DNA from: Cyanophora paradoxa | Lineage: Eukaryota > Glaucocystophyceae > Cyanophorales > Cyanophoraceae | Assembly: GCA_004431415.1 (NCBI GenBank) | Contig: QPMI01000027.1 | Location: 1 to 64,000 of the forward strand | Length of the DNA: 64,000 bases | Reading direction: 5' to 3' | Part shown: one piece after another, positions 35,001 to 46,751 of the stretch | Layout: each line of letters begins with the position of its first letter | Numbering within the stretch: the first letter of the stretch is position 1 | Program-made: the position numbers and the translations under genes | Notes under the pieces: generated by a model | What the model saw: only the letters and a program-made list of their open reading frames with translations | What the model was told of the DNA's origin: nothing | Database searches by the model: none

Positions 35001-37857
35001 CGAGGTTGATGCCGAGGCCGCCGGCGCGCGTCGAGAGCAGGAACAGGAACTTGCTCGAGCTGCCCCGCCCCCGCTCGGCGCCGCTCGACCCGCCGGGGCG
35101 GGGCGGGGCGGGGCGCGGACTCGGGGGCGTTGAACTCGGCCACGGAGCGCTCGCGCACGTCGCCGTCCGTGTCTCCGTCGATGCGGCAGTACTGCCCCCC
35201 GGCGCCGCCCGTCAGAGAGAGCGGCGCGGGGGGCGGTGCGGCGCGGGGGCGGGGACCTCGTAGCCGCGGAACTCGCAGTAGTCCTGCAGGATGTCGAGCT
35301 GGCGGGCGGGCGGGCGGCGTCAGGCGGCGCGCCGGGCGGGCTGGGGAGGGGTGTGCGGGCGGCGCACCATGCGGGTCATCTGGGAGAAGATGAGGACGCG
35401 GTCGCCGGTCTCCCTCAGGCGCTTCAGCAGCTTGTCCAGCAGCACCATCTTGCCTGAGGCAGCCGCCGCCCCCGCCGCGCGTCGGCGGGGGGCGAGGGGG
35501 GCGCGAGGAGGGAGGGGCGGGGCGGGGCACCGCAGTTCTCCACGATGTGCTCGGCGGTGACATAGACGCCGTTGAACTTGGGCTCCACCCCGTCGAAGAG
35601 GTACGGGTGGTTGCAGACCTGCGCGGGCGCTCGAGGGGGCGGGGCGGGGGGCGGGGCAAAAAAGGGCGGGGGGCGGGCCTTGCGGAGCTGCATGAGGATG
35701 TTGAGGAGGCGGACGCGGTCGCTGCCGACGCCGTTGACGGCCTCGAGGTCGCGCTGCAGGATCTTCATGTAGAGGTCCCCTGCCCCCCGCCCCGCCCCCG
35801 TCAGCCCCACACGCCCCGCCCCGCCCCGCCCCGCCCCGCCTGCCCGCGCACGCTGGGCGGCTGTGTAGCCGACGTAGAGCTGCATCACCTTCTTGGGCGG
35901 CAGGCTCTTCTCCACCTCCACCTGCGCCCCGGCGCGTCGCCCGGCAGGCGGGGGGCGGAGGGCGTGCGGGGGGGCGGGCCTTGAGGCGGCGGAGGAGGAA
36001 GGGGCGGAGGACCTTGTGCAGCTGCGCCACGGCCTCCGTCTCGAAGCCCGTGCCGATGTTGAACCTGCGCGGGGGCTCGGACGGTGGCGGGGCGGGGGGG
36101 GGGGGGCGCCCCGGCGGCGAAGAGAGCGGACCACTCGTCGAAGTCCTCTGCGGAGCCGAAGATCTCGGGGAGAAGGAAGTTGAGGAGGGCCCAGAGCTCG
36201 CGCAGGTTGTTTTGCAGCGGCGTCCCCGTCAGCAGCAGCCGGCACTGCGTGTTGAACGTCCGCACGACCCGCGAGAGCACGCTCTTCTCGTTCTTGATCC
36301 GGTGCGCCTCGTCGATGATGATGTACCGCCACGTCCACTGCGCCCCGCCGGCTCAGAGGAGACGAGGGGGCGGGGCGGGGGTACGGGGGCGGCGCGCCCG
36401 CTTGAGGGCGCCCTTCTCCTTGATGGCGACTTCGTAGGTGGTGCAGACGACATCGAACTTGCCGGCGTTGATCTCCTCCCGGATCCCCTCCTGCCCGCCC
36501 CCGCTCGGCCCGGCGGGGCGGGGCGGGGCGGGGCGGGGCGGGGCGGGGCGCACGCGCTCCTCCTGCGTGCCGTGGAACTTGATGACGTTCAGGGACGGGC
36601 ACCAGCGCTTCAGCTCGTTGCACCAGTTGAACAGCGTCGACTTGGGCGTGATCACCTGCGCGCCAGCGAGTCAGCGAGTCCGACCATGCCGCTCGCTGCG
36701 AGCACGGCCGGCGCACGAGATGCGGCCCGCGAACGTTCTTGTAATCCTTGAGGAAAGCCAAGAGCGAGATCGTCTGCAGCGTCTTGCCCAGACCCTGCGA
36801 GGAACGCGGCGGCACGTCGGCGGCGCGAACGAGGAGGGGAAGCCCGGTGAAGGGCGAACCATCTCATCAGCCAGGATCCCGTTGATGCCGTTCTCGTAGA
36901 GGCGAATGAGCCAGTTGAGGCCCTCGAGCTGGTACGCGCGCATCTGACCGGTGATGCCTGCGCCGGCGCCGGCGTCGCGACGGGCGGTCCAGAAGGCGGG
37001 CGGGCGGTCACAGGAGCAGAGCCGCGCACTGGGCGGCTGGGCGGTCAGGCGGGTGTGGTGCTGCGTCGCCGGCTCCTCCTCCTCGAGCACTTCCTTCACA
37101 AGCTCCTCATCCTCCTCCTCTTCCGCGATGCGCCCGCGCTTCCGCTTCTCACCCCTGCATCAAAGAACGCGCGCGCGACGTCAACAGAACCGCGGGGCGG
37201 CGCAGCGGCGCGGGGCGGCCGCGGCGCGGGGGCGTACTTTGCCGGCTGCTCGTTGTGCTTCTTCTTCATGAAGTGCCCGTAGAGCTCTGTCTGGTCCAGC
37301 AAGTACTTGAGACGATTCCGCGCCGTGGAAGCCTGCATTTTGTTTGTGGCGGGTGGGGTGGACATCGGTTTGCGGCGGTATACGCGACGGCGGGGACGAT
37401 CCGACAGCTGAGCGAACCTTATCGGCGTCGACTTCCTTTGCAACCGCTGCCTGTTGCGCGTCCTCCTCCGCCTTCTTAGCTTCTTTCTTCTTCTTCGCCT
37501 CCAGGCGCTTCCGCGCCGCGGCAGACATCTGCGGGGCATCGGTTGCCGGGGTCTGCTTGCCCTGCACGGAAGGAAGCGCTTCAGGGAAGCGGCAGCGAGA
37601 GCGCGCGCCACACTCGAGAACCCACGCGCCTCGCTAGCGCCGTCCTCCCCGCCATCATCGAGCTCCTCGAGCGCCCGCAGCTCCTCCTCGTCCTCGAGCT
37701 CCTCATGCTTTGGCGCGTCGGGCATCTCCGCGTCGCTCGCCTGGTTCGCGGGAAAGCGGTGGTTTGAATGAGGGAGGAAGGGCGGCGTGGGTGAACGCAA
37801 TTCGGGCACGCTCTGCGACATAATGGAGCTCACCGAAGCGGCCGCCGCGTCCGCCAT
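32095..37857 (-). CDS. ISWI: ISWI-class SNF2 chromatin-remodelling ATPase (SMARCA5-like), multi-exon
   Basis: Slides nucleosomes using ATP. The N-terminus (ATG 37857; ATG 37821 also possible) is acidic ([20 protein letters not shown]), then [17 protein letters not shown] as in animal ISWI. Motor motifs in order: [37 protein letters not shown] (motif I), a [11 protein letters not shown] segment, [13 protein letters not shown] (DEAH, 36.32 kb), [98 protein letters not shown] and [20 protein letters not shown]. The C-terminal HAND-SANT-SLIDE region follows: [77 protein letters not shown] and [19 protein letters not shown]. It ends with a basic tail (RPEQKRAKK) and TGA at 32097-32095. The HAND region holds Pro/Glu-rich extra sequence around 33.3-33.8 kb. 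A GC-AG intron at 37562-37629 is required near the start. Confidence 0.95.
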
Positions 37858-38337
37858 CGATTTTCGCCCGCGCAGACCCGGGTACGCACGACGACCGTCG
37901 AAATCTGTACCCCAAGTCTTCCATTCGAAATCGCGAGATCGCGTCGGGAGAAGCCCTGGGACCACGTGCGTGGGCGAAGGCTATCAATTGCAAAGCGAGC
38001 ATTTCAACGCTTCCTCCACCGATGCGACGCCGATCGCGAGACAGTCAGGCATTGATGCGATTGCGTACCCCGGGGAGGTGAGATGCGACCGAACATCGAT
38101 CAAATTTTGTTTTTTTTTAAGGACCGGAACGAACGCGCACGCAACGCTTGTTTGCGCCACGAGCACGCGCGCTGGGCGCTTCAACGGAGAGAGCGCGAAG
38201 CAAATCAAACGTTAGCGTTCCTTGAGCGAAGCAGAGCGCGCGTTCCAGCTAAAGCCCCAGCCTCGAATCCGAGCCCAATTCGAACAGGCGCGCGCGCGAG
38301 CTCGGCCGCGGCACGCGAAAAAGCGGCGGCGCGCGCG
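37858..38337. promoter_or_regulatory. Divergent 5' region between ISWI and ATPase copy 1
   Basis: Both genes read outward from this 480-bp stretch, so it should hold both promoters and leaders. It includes a T9 run (38107-38117) and CGCGCGCG runs close to the ATPase start. No definite core element was identified. Confidence 0.45.
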
Positions 38338-41300
38338 ATGGGCCGGCATCATGACCTTGACGCTGAGCTGACAGCGATCGGCCCCGAGCCGAAGCATCTG
38401 CCGGGGGCGGTGCCAGATGAGTCGGACGACTCTTCGTCGCGGCCGCTGCACCCCGGAGCGCACGTCGTCGATGTCGGGGTCGCGCTGCCGCCGCCGCACG
38501 CCGATGCGCACCAGGTCGAGCACGAGATCGCCCAGCACCACGACCACCTCAGCATGGTGCGCGCTCCGCCCCGCCCCCACGCGCGGCTGTTCAACTGCTG
38601 GCGCCGGCTGCCGGGGAGAGCGCACGTGCACGTTGCTCCGGATGCTCACGCCCCGCATATCCACGGGGCAGTGTCCTCGGCTCATGTTTAACATCTAAAC
38701 GCGAGCTGCGATCAGATCAAAATTCTCCCCGAATTTGATCCCGCTCGCCCCAGGTCCCTGTGTTCCAGGAGGGGAAAGTCACCGTCGGCGAGGCGCGCGA
38801 GCAGCGGCGGATGTCCTTTGGTGCGTGCACGTGCACCCCCGCAGCACCCCCCGCCTGCAACTGTGACTGATCCCGTATGCATCTTGCCCGCCGGCACAGA
38901 TCAGCCGAAGAAGATCGAGATTGCCGAGAAGAAAGTGCCGACGCAGTTCAAGCACGAGGTGCACCGGCCCTGTTCTCGAGCGCTGCAGCTTTAGGTCTCG
39001 CTCACATGCAAGCCGATCGCGATCGCGACCGGGATCGCAGGTCGACATGGTCCGTAACTTTTTACCCCTTTGCAATTGCCCGCCCGCCAGCTCCGCTTGG
39101 CCTGATGGGGATATGGATGGGGCGGGCAGGACGAGCACCAGGTGGCGGTGGACGAGCTGGCGGCGCGCCTCAAGTCCTCCGTCGCCGCCGGCCTCACCTC
39201 CGCGGTGCACGGCCCTCGCCCCTCCCGCGCGCCCCCCGCCGCTGAGCCGCTGCCGGCGTGCCGGTCGCCAGGCCGCGCAGCAGAAGCTGGCGGAGGTCGG
39301 CCCCAACTCCCTCACGCCCCCGAAGACCACCCCCGAGTGGGTCAAAATCATGAAAGCCTACTTCGAGGGCTTCTTCATCATGCTGTGAGCCGCCGCCCGC
39401 TTTAATTTGATTCTGTTGTTCGAGATCACGTGTTCTCATCTGCATGAATAATATTAATGTTTTCTTGCAGTTGGATCGCCGTCGTCCTGTGTTTCCTTGC
39501 ATACGGCCTCGACCGCCGCGACAACGGCGACGCGGTGAGCTCGAGCCGGCTTGGCTTTTATCATGCTTAATCGTACTCGATTCCGTGCACTGCGCCTCAT
39601 GTTGACGCTGCTCGCTCCCAGGCGGATCTGAGCAATCTCTACCTGGCGGGCGCGCTTCTCATCACCATCATTTCGACGGGCACCTACGGCTACCTCCAGG
39701 TGCGCGATCCACCGGCACAGCCTGGCAGCTAGAGGCAGCTAGAGCTTGAATTCATTCAATTATAATAATTTTGTCTCTTCTGTCGGCTCTGAGTATATTT
39801 TGAACAGGACCGGAGCTCCAACAAGCTTATGGAGGGCTTCCAAAATGTGTTCGAATTCGCTTTTTCAAGTGAACCGGTACCAGTCGATTTCCATGACTGA
39901 CCGCCGGGGTGCCGCGGGGGCCAGCTGCTGCCCTCGCTGGCGACGGTGACCCGCGACGGGAAGAAGTGCGAGATCAACGCCCGCGACCTCGTGCCCGGCG
40001 ACATCGTCCACGTGGTCCGCTGCCCCAAATCAAGGCTCCGTCTGTGTCCTGCAGGCGTGGCTGATCGTGATTGCGGCACGCGTCGTGCTTGCCTTAGGTC
40101 GGCGGAAACAAGATCCCGGCCGACATTCGGGTCGTCGAGTGCAGCCATTTCAAGGCGAGCTGGACACTTCTTGGATTGAACTCTGCCACAATCTCGATCT
40201 TGATTCACTTGACTTCTGCCGTTCAGGTCGACAACAGCAGCCTGACCGGAGAAGCGGAGCCTCAGTCGCGTTCTCCAGAGTGCAGTGCGCCCTGCTCTTG
40301 CAAGGATTTCGATATCGACATAGATTGATCCGACGTCACCCGTGCAGCGGACAACAATCCCTTCGAGACCAAGAATCTCGCTGTGCGCTTGGATCCTCGT
40401 CTAGATCCACTGACCGCCTTGAATTCGTCTCCGGTCCGCCCCGCATCCGACGCTCGCGATCGGCGCAGTTCTTCGGGACGCTCGCCGTCGAGGGGTCGGC
40501 CACCGGCATCGTGGTCCGCCCTAGGCCTCGTCTTCGAGTCGCGGGATTCTGTCCCCTCGATCCTCGTCTGAGCCGTCGCGTCTCCGCGTCAGATTATGAC
40601 TGGAGACAGCTCCATGATCGGGCGCATCGCGTCTCTCGCCTCTAGTGCGGCTAGCGACGCAGCGTCAGTCATTTGTATGTCTTTTCTGACAGCGGTCCAG
40701 ATGTGGGGGACCAGCCGTCGACGCTGGACAAGGAAGTCCACCACTTCATTCGGATCATCATGATCTGCGCCGTGATCGTCGGTGCGGCGCGGCACGGCAC
40801 CCTGAGCACTGCCCTTTCCGGGATCAGCCATTTCTTACAGCGTCCACCGCAGGCGCTGTCTTTTGCGGTATCGGATTCACGGTCTGGAACCCCATCTACA
40901 CGCTGGTCTTCGGGATCGGAATTGGTGCGCTCGCGCTCGTTTTTCGCGTCGGCGAGCACTTCTGCAAGAGCTCTAACTTGGATGGCATCGATTCTAGTCG
41001 TCGCCATGGTCCCTGAGGTGCGCTCTGGTCCTGGCTTCCCTCGGCGGGCATCCTTTTGCGAGTTCTTTGTTGGATATTGATGTTGCGCGTTTTAGGGGAT
41101 GGTCGCGACGGTGCTTGTCTCCCTCTCCGTGGCGGCGAAGCGAATGGCGCAGAAGAACGTCCTCATCAAGAAGCTCCAGTTCGTTGAGTGCGCTAACTTG
41201 TGATTTCGGGAACATAGAAGCGATAGCTAGACCTGATCATGAATATTAGATTGTGTGTTAATGAGCGATGGGCGCACGACGCTCGGGAGCTGCAACGTCA

Positions 41301-44300
41301 TCTGCTCTGACAAGACCGGCACCCTCACTCAGGTGCGACTGGTTGCCGAACCCGACCGACGCGATCGAATGCTGAGATGCGCATGCAACAGAATCGCATG
41401 ACGGTCGTCTCTTTCTACTACGACCGGCGGCACATCTCTGCGCGCAAGGGAAGCCCCGGCGAGCCATTCAAACCCACGGCAAGTCCCTGATCACGAACAC
41501 ATCTGTCTAGATCGGGGCTTCGACATCTAAAACAGAAAAATTGAAAAACATCTTCTGCATGCACAGGACCCGTCGTTCCAGATGGCGTACAAGTGCATGG
41601 CCCTGAACAGCAAGGGTCAGCTCGCGATCGCGATCCCTTGTCGTTGAACTCGTTCGTGCACGTGAGAGTGACATCGGCGGCCGCGCAGCGACCTTCGTCC
41701 CCGACGACATGAACCTCCCCATCGAGGACCGCCGGTTCGTGCACGTGCACGCCGCCGCACATGCCTGTGCGCGCGCTCGTAGCGCTCCGTTGATCTCATC
41801 CCGGCGTTCGCGGCGGCAGGACGCTGGGCGACGCGACGGAGACGGGCCTCATCCGCTTCTGCGAGGCGGTCGAGCCGCTCGACGCCTTCCGGTGCGGCGC
41901 CGGCCCCGCCCCGGTTGAAGCGGCACGGCTCTGACGGGGCGAGGCCGGCAGCGCGCGCTTCTCGAAGGTGTGCGAGGTCCCGTTCAACTCCAAGTACAAG
42001 TACGCGATGAGCATCACCACCGAGAGTGCGCACCGCAATCGTTGGACCCACGAGCTGGCGATTGCCGCACGTGCACGCGCATGCGGACCGTGACTCGTCG
42101 CAGGGACGGACGCGGCGGTCCAGCGTCGGGGCCGGTTCACGCTCTGGATGAAGGGGGCCCCCGAGAAGATCATCGAGCGCTGCGCGACCATCATGCAGGC
42201 GCGCCGCCGCCATCGCCGCGGGGCGGTTTGGCTTCGGCTGGTGGCTCACCATAGCCGCCACAGAACGGCGTGGCGGTCCCGCTGTCGGAGGAGGTCCGCA
42301 AGCAGCTGAACGAGGCCTACGAGGTGCGGCACGCACGCGTCTCGATCCATCGCGATCGTGATCATGAATTGCCCAAACAAAGACACTCATGATCATCTCA
42401 GGAGATCGGCGGACGCGGCGAGCGTGTCATCGGCCTCGCGTACCTGGAGTGAGCTCGAGCTCGCCCCTCCTTGCATCGCCATGGCGGCCGTGCATCTAGA
42501 TCTGACGCAATCGCCCCCGCAGCCTCGACGAGATGGCATACCCGCGGACTACAAGTTCGATACGTGCGCCGCCCCGCCAATGGCGTCAACGCCGCCTCTT
42601 GCCACGTGCACCCATCTGAGGGCCGCGCGCACTGTACAGGGAGCTGCACAATTTTCCCAGCGTGCGGTCCCCTTGCCGTCTGGCGCGGGTATATATACGT
42701 CCCGTCAAGTGCACATTGTGTGATGCTTTCTATTTCACTGGCAGGACGGCCTGACCTTCCTGGGGCTGGCATCGCTCATCGACCCGCCGCGCGACACCGT
42801 CCCGCACGCCATCGAGCGCTGCCACACCGCCGGCATCCGCGTCATCATGGTCACGGGCGGTGCGCCGCCGTCCCGCTGCAAACGCAATCAGACTTCGCAG
42901 CTCGTACGCGCCGATCGATATCGCTGATCTCGTCCCACAGACCACCCGATCACGGCGCGGGCGATCGCGAGGCAGGTGGGCATCATCCGCAGCGAGACCG
43001 TCGAGGACATCGCCAAGCGCCGCGGCATCCCCAAGGAGCAGGTCACGGAGCCCGTGCACGTGCGCCCCGCCCGCTGGCCCAGGCCATGCCAGTCGATCGC
43101 CGCTACGCATGTGCTTGCGCCCACACCGCGGCCGGCGCATGCGCAGGCCGTGGTGGTTCCGGGGTGGGAGATCGGCGCCCTCTCTGACAAGGACTGGGAC
43201 CGCGTCCTCTCCTGCGACCAGATCGTCTTCGCGCGGTGCGGCAGCGCTGCGCATGCTTTAGACCGGCGGCGAGATTTCCGCCGTCTGCCCGTGCTCACTG
43301 CAGCGCCCTTGTAATCGCAGAACGACCCCGCAGCACAAGCTCATTATCGTCGACGAGCTGCAGAAACGGGGCAACGTGGTGGCCATGGTGCCCCCTCGAT
43401 ACCGCCGGCGCCCCCGCGCGCGCCGAATCCGGAGCGACGTCGCTCACGCGCGGCGCAGACGGGGGACGGCGTGAACGACAGCCCGTCGCTCAAGAAGGCC
43501 GACATCGGCGTGGCGATGGGCATCACCGGCTCGGATGTCTCCAAGGAGGCCGCCAAGGTGACGGGCCCGGGACCGCTCCGAATCATTTTGCGAAGCTGCC
43601 ATCTGATCATGACGCCGACGCGCGCGGCGGCGGCGGCAGATGATTCTGCTGGACGACAACTTTGCGTCGATCGTGAACGGCGTCGAGGAGGGCCGCCTCG
43701 TCTTTGACAACCTCAAGAAGTCCATCGCCTACTACTTCAGGTGCGCTGCAGCCACTGCTCATGATCAGTCTCACGCGTTTTCATGTGGCGTTGCCGGGGC
43801 ACTAAAGCGGCGTTCGTGCAGCCACATCCCGGCGGAGGTGGTCATGCTGCTCCTCTTCTTCTCCATCCGCATTCCCGTCCCCATCACCACCATCCTCATT
43901 TTCATGGCCCGCCCGCCCGCGGCCGCTCGCGGCCGACCCTGAAGTTTCAACGCGACAGTTTCAAGTGATTTACGCTTCATCCGCAGATCGATCTCATTTC
44001 CGACGTCTTCCCCGCCCTCGCCCTTGCGTACGAGGTGCGCGCAGTGCTGCCACGCTGCTCTGCTTTGCGCCGAGCCCCCGCCAACGTGTGCCGACGCATG
44101 CCCGCAGGCCCCAGAGGCGGACATCATGACGCGGCCGCCGCGCAACGCGAAGAAGGACCGGCTCGTCGGCAAGTCCCTCTTCTTCTACTCTTACGTCTTC
44201 GTGCGCCCCCCGGGCCCTGCCGCCACCAGCCCGGCCCTTGCGCGCGCACTGCTGTTTAATTCGCTGACGGCGGCTGCGGCCGGCGTCAGTGCGGCGGCCT

Positions 44301-45680
44301 CATCCTTGTGGGGACCATCGTCTCGTACTTCACCGTCGGTCAGGTGAGGATTAAATTTAAAGGTTGTTAATGCAGTCGATCGTGCACGAACATGCACATA
44401 CGTATACACATATATGTATAGAATCATATGCATTTAAAAAATTAGCCACGACTGCTGTCGTCTGGTTATAGAAAAATTGCAAGAGCCAGCTGCGCATGCC
44501 GCGCGTGGCGCACGCGCGCCCGGGCGGGTGTGTGCTATGCTTATGCACGTGCACATACGTATGCTTATACATACACATGCTTATAAAAAATTACCCACGA
44601 CGGCTGTCATGCTCTTATCGCGTACACCGTTCCCGGTATCGATATCGCCGCTAACCATTGATCCTCACACATACATTGCCGCTGAACGCATGCAAGTCCG
44701 AACTGACGGGCGTGAACTTGCGCAGCTCGAGGGGCTCACCCTCAAGCAGCTCCCCGGGTGCGTTGCAGCCGTTGGAGCAACCATGGCCTGCAGCTGCCGT
44801 CAATTCACGCCGTCGCTCACCTGATTGAGCGCCCGTGCAGGATGGCCGCGAACTGGGAGAAGAAGGACGCGGATCTGACGGTGGCGGAGCGCGCCGTCTT
44901 CGTCGACAAGGCGAGCGCGGGCCGGGCGACCTGCCTGAGCCGCTCACCCGCCGCCGGCTGAGCGTGTGCTCGCGCCGCGCAGGACGGCCTCTTCATCGAC
45001 AAGGCGCGGCGCGAGCATATCGGCTCCATGTGCTGCGCCGCCGTCTTCATGGTCCCTGCTTCCATGCATTAATATTGCTATCAGTGGCTTTCGCTGACGC
45101 CGCGGGCAGTCGATCATGATCGGGCAGTACGGCGTCCTCATCACCTCCAAGACCCTCAAGCGCTCCGTCTTCTCCATTAGCCACTGGTGCGCGGGAGACG
45201 TGCGGGGCGTCGCGGCGCGCGCGCGTGCGTTGCCTTGTCGCGCGCTGAAGAGCACGTGCACGATGCCGGCGGGCAGGTACAACAAGGCGATTCTGATCTC
45301 GGTCGCTTTCGAGACGGTCGTCTGGATCCTTATGCTTTACGCCCCGGGCGTCCAGGTGACTGCAGCCTACCGCGCCTTCTCGGTGGGCGATCGCGATGTC
45401 AACCTCTCTCCTTGTTTCCGCATGCGCAGGACGTCTTCAGAATGCCGAAGAACCCGGCCTTCCACTTCCAGTGAGCCCGCTTAAAAATTTCATGCTTTAA
45501 ATTTCTGTACACGTCTCTCTCTGTCCGCCACATGTACACTCATTTACTCTACCTCCTCCTCGTAGGTACCTCCTCCTCTCCGTGCCCTCGACACTCCTCA
45601 TCATAGCGCTCGACGAGGCCCGCAAATGGCACATCCGCACGTACCCCGGCGGCTTCTTCGACCGCTGGACCAGCTTCTGA
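38338..45680 (+). CDS. Type IIC (Na+/K+-ATPase alpha-like) P-type ATPase, copy 1, with two apparent lesions
   Basis: Plasma-membrane cation pump. From ATG 38338 a His-rich extension ([19 protein letters not shown]) leads to [36 protein letters not shown], the VDM microexon and [10 protein letters not shown]. Then [30 protein letters not shown] (M1), [46 protein letters not shown] (M4), [10 protein letters not shown] (phosphorylated Asp), [88 protein letters not shown] (M5-M6), [33 protein letters not shown] and a C-terminus [14 protein letters not shown] ending in TGA. Compared with copy 2 it lacks one C in the exon at 42533 (frame lost at 42541-42543), and one intron ends AC where copy 2 has AG (41276-41277). 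It may be decaying, or these may be sequencing errors; other exons remain intact. Confidence 0.9.
39041..39049 (+). other. 9-nt coding microexon (Val-Asp-Met) of ATPase copy 1
   Basis: GTCGACATG lies between an intron ending GGATCGCAG and one beginning GTCCGTAAC. Joining ...QFKHE (exon ending 38958), VDM and [10 protein letters not shown] (exon from 39130) reproduces the family's K-x-E-V-x-M-D-x-H-x-x-x-x-x-E-L segment exactly in frame. The same nine bases with AG/GT borders occur in copy 2. Confidence 0.85.
44385..44605 (+). repeat. Internal near-duplication inside an ATPase copy 1 intron
   Basis: Two stretches of about 85 bp, near 44385-44470 and 44540-44620, share CACATACGTAT, an ATGC-TTATA-AAAAATTA-CCACGAC segment and GCTGTC. 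Copy 2 carries only the first unit and a different sequence after it, so the duplication is private to this intron. Confidence 0.6.
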
Positions 45681-46751
45681 AAAGCTGTCTGTTTTTGGCT
45701 GGATCTACATAATTATATTACTCCAGCGGTAGCGGCGGACGTGTAGACACCATGACCATGATTACTCGGGCCCATGCAATTAGTGGCCTTGATTATATCG
45801 ATATCATTGATGTTTCACTACAGCTATTCTTTCGATTTATCGCTATCGATTGCGTTATTTCATCCCGCTCCATGTGCATGTCACGTTGGTCTCGGAAATT
45901 CTTTTTCTCTTTTGTAGCAGGTGTGCGGTACCTTAAGCTAGTTTGCTTTTGATCGTAACACATGATATCGATGTTCGCTAGCGGCTTATTGTAACTATTA
46001 CTTGTAGCACATCTGCGGTCTAGATCTACGCCGTATACGCCGGGCGACAATGAGTAGGCTATTGTCGAAGAGATCGACTTTCTCTATCAACTTCTTTTTT
46101 TTACTACGGAGTTAGGCTTAGGGCTTCTCTTTCATTTTTGAAAATTCGCTGTTTTGAACAGAGTCGATGTCTAGATCTACCCCCTCGCGCAATATGCAAA
46201 CATGGGGGCAAATTAAATGAATGTTACCTGTACCCATATCGATGCCATATCCCATGATATCCGATATCCGATGAAATGCTGACTTTATGCATTTGCTACT
46301 AGTATCTCGCACCGGGCCACACGTGCACGCCGTGAGTTAATTTTTTTTTGAGAGACTACGGTGGGGCGAACCCCCCCGTAGGTAGTGATATTAAGGACAA
46401 CAAAGCAATCACAAATCAAAGATACAGTAAACTAGCACAAAATACAGAATCAAGAGGGATCACAAGAAGGGACACGTGTACGATCAGAAGAACGCAAAAG
46501 ATAAGGAGAACGAGCACGAGGCGAAGGAGTAGAAGAGCTCAAGGACGTCGACGCAGACTCTGAGAAGTAGTACTGAAGTACTAGTCAGTGTAGTAGTCAC
46601 ACAGACTCACACTAGCCCTAGTAGAACGACGACACGCCGTGTTCTGCATATTCAATTTATATATAGTGCTAAATTGGCCTGCATGCGCAACCTCCTGGTG
46701 CCTGGCGGCCCATGGCCAGTGCTGGCCCAGCTGCCCCAGCAGTGGGCCAGC
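45681..46751. other. Intergenic, AT-richer, with A-rich purine tract
   Basis: Downstream of ATPase copy 1. 46348-46575 is strongly purine-biased on the plus strand and opens with a hairpin (46356-46380). 46690-46751 is GGCC/CCAGC-rich and leads into the hAT-like element. No gene is supported. Confidence 0.55.
46356..46380. repeat. TACGGTGGGG-CGAAC-CCCCCCGTA hairpin
   Basis: Inverted G/C-run repeat following a T9 tract and preceding a long purine-rich stretch. It is one of four such hairpins in the window's intergenic DNA. Confidence 0.55.

Noticed and set aside
41617-42396. 259-residue minus-strand frame, duplicated at 55412-56191
   Set aside because: Presence in both ATPase copies only reflects the duplication. 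It is antisense to conserved ATPase exons and spans their introns.
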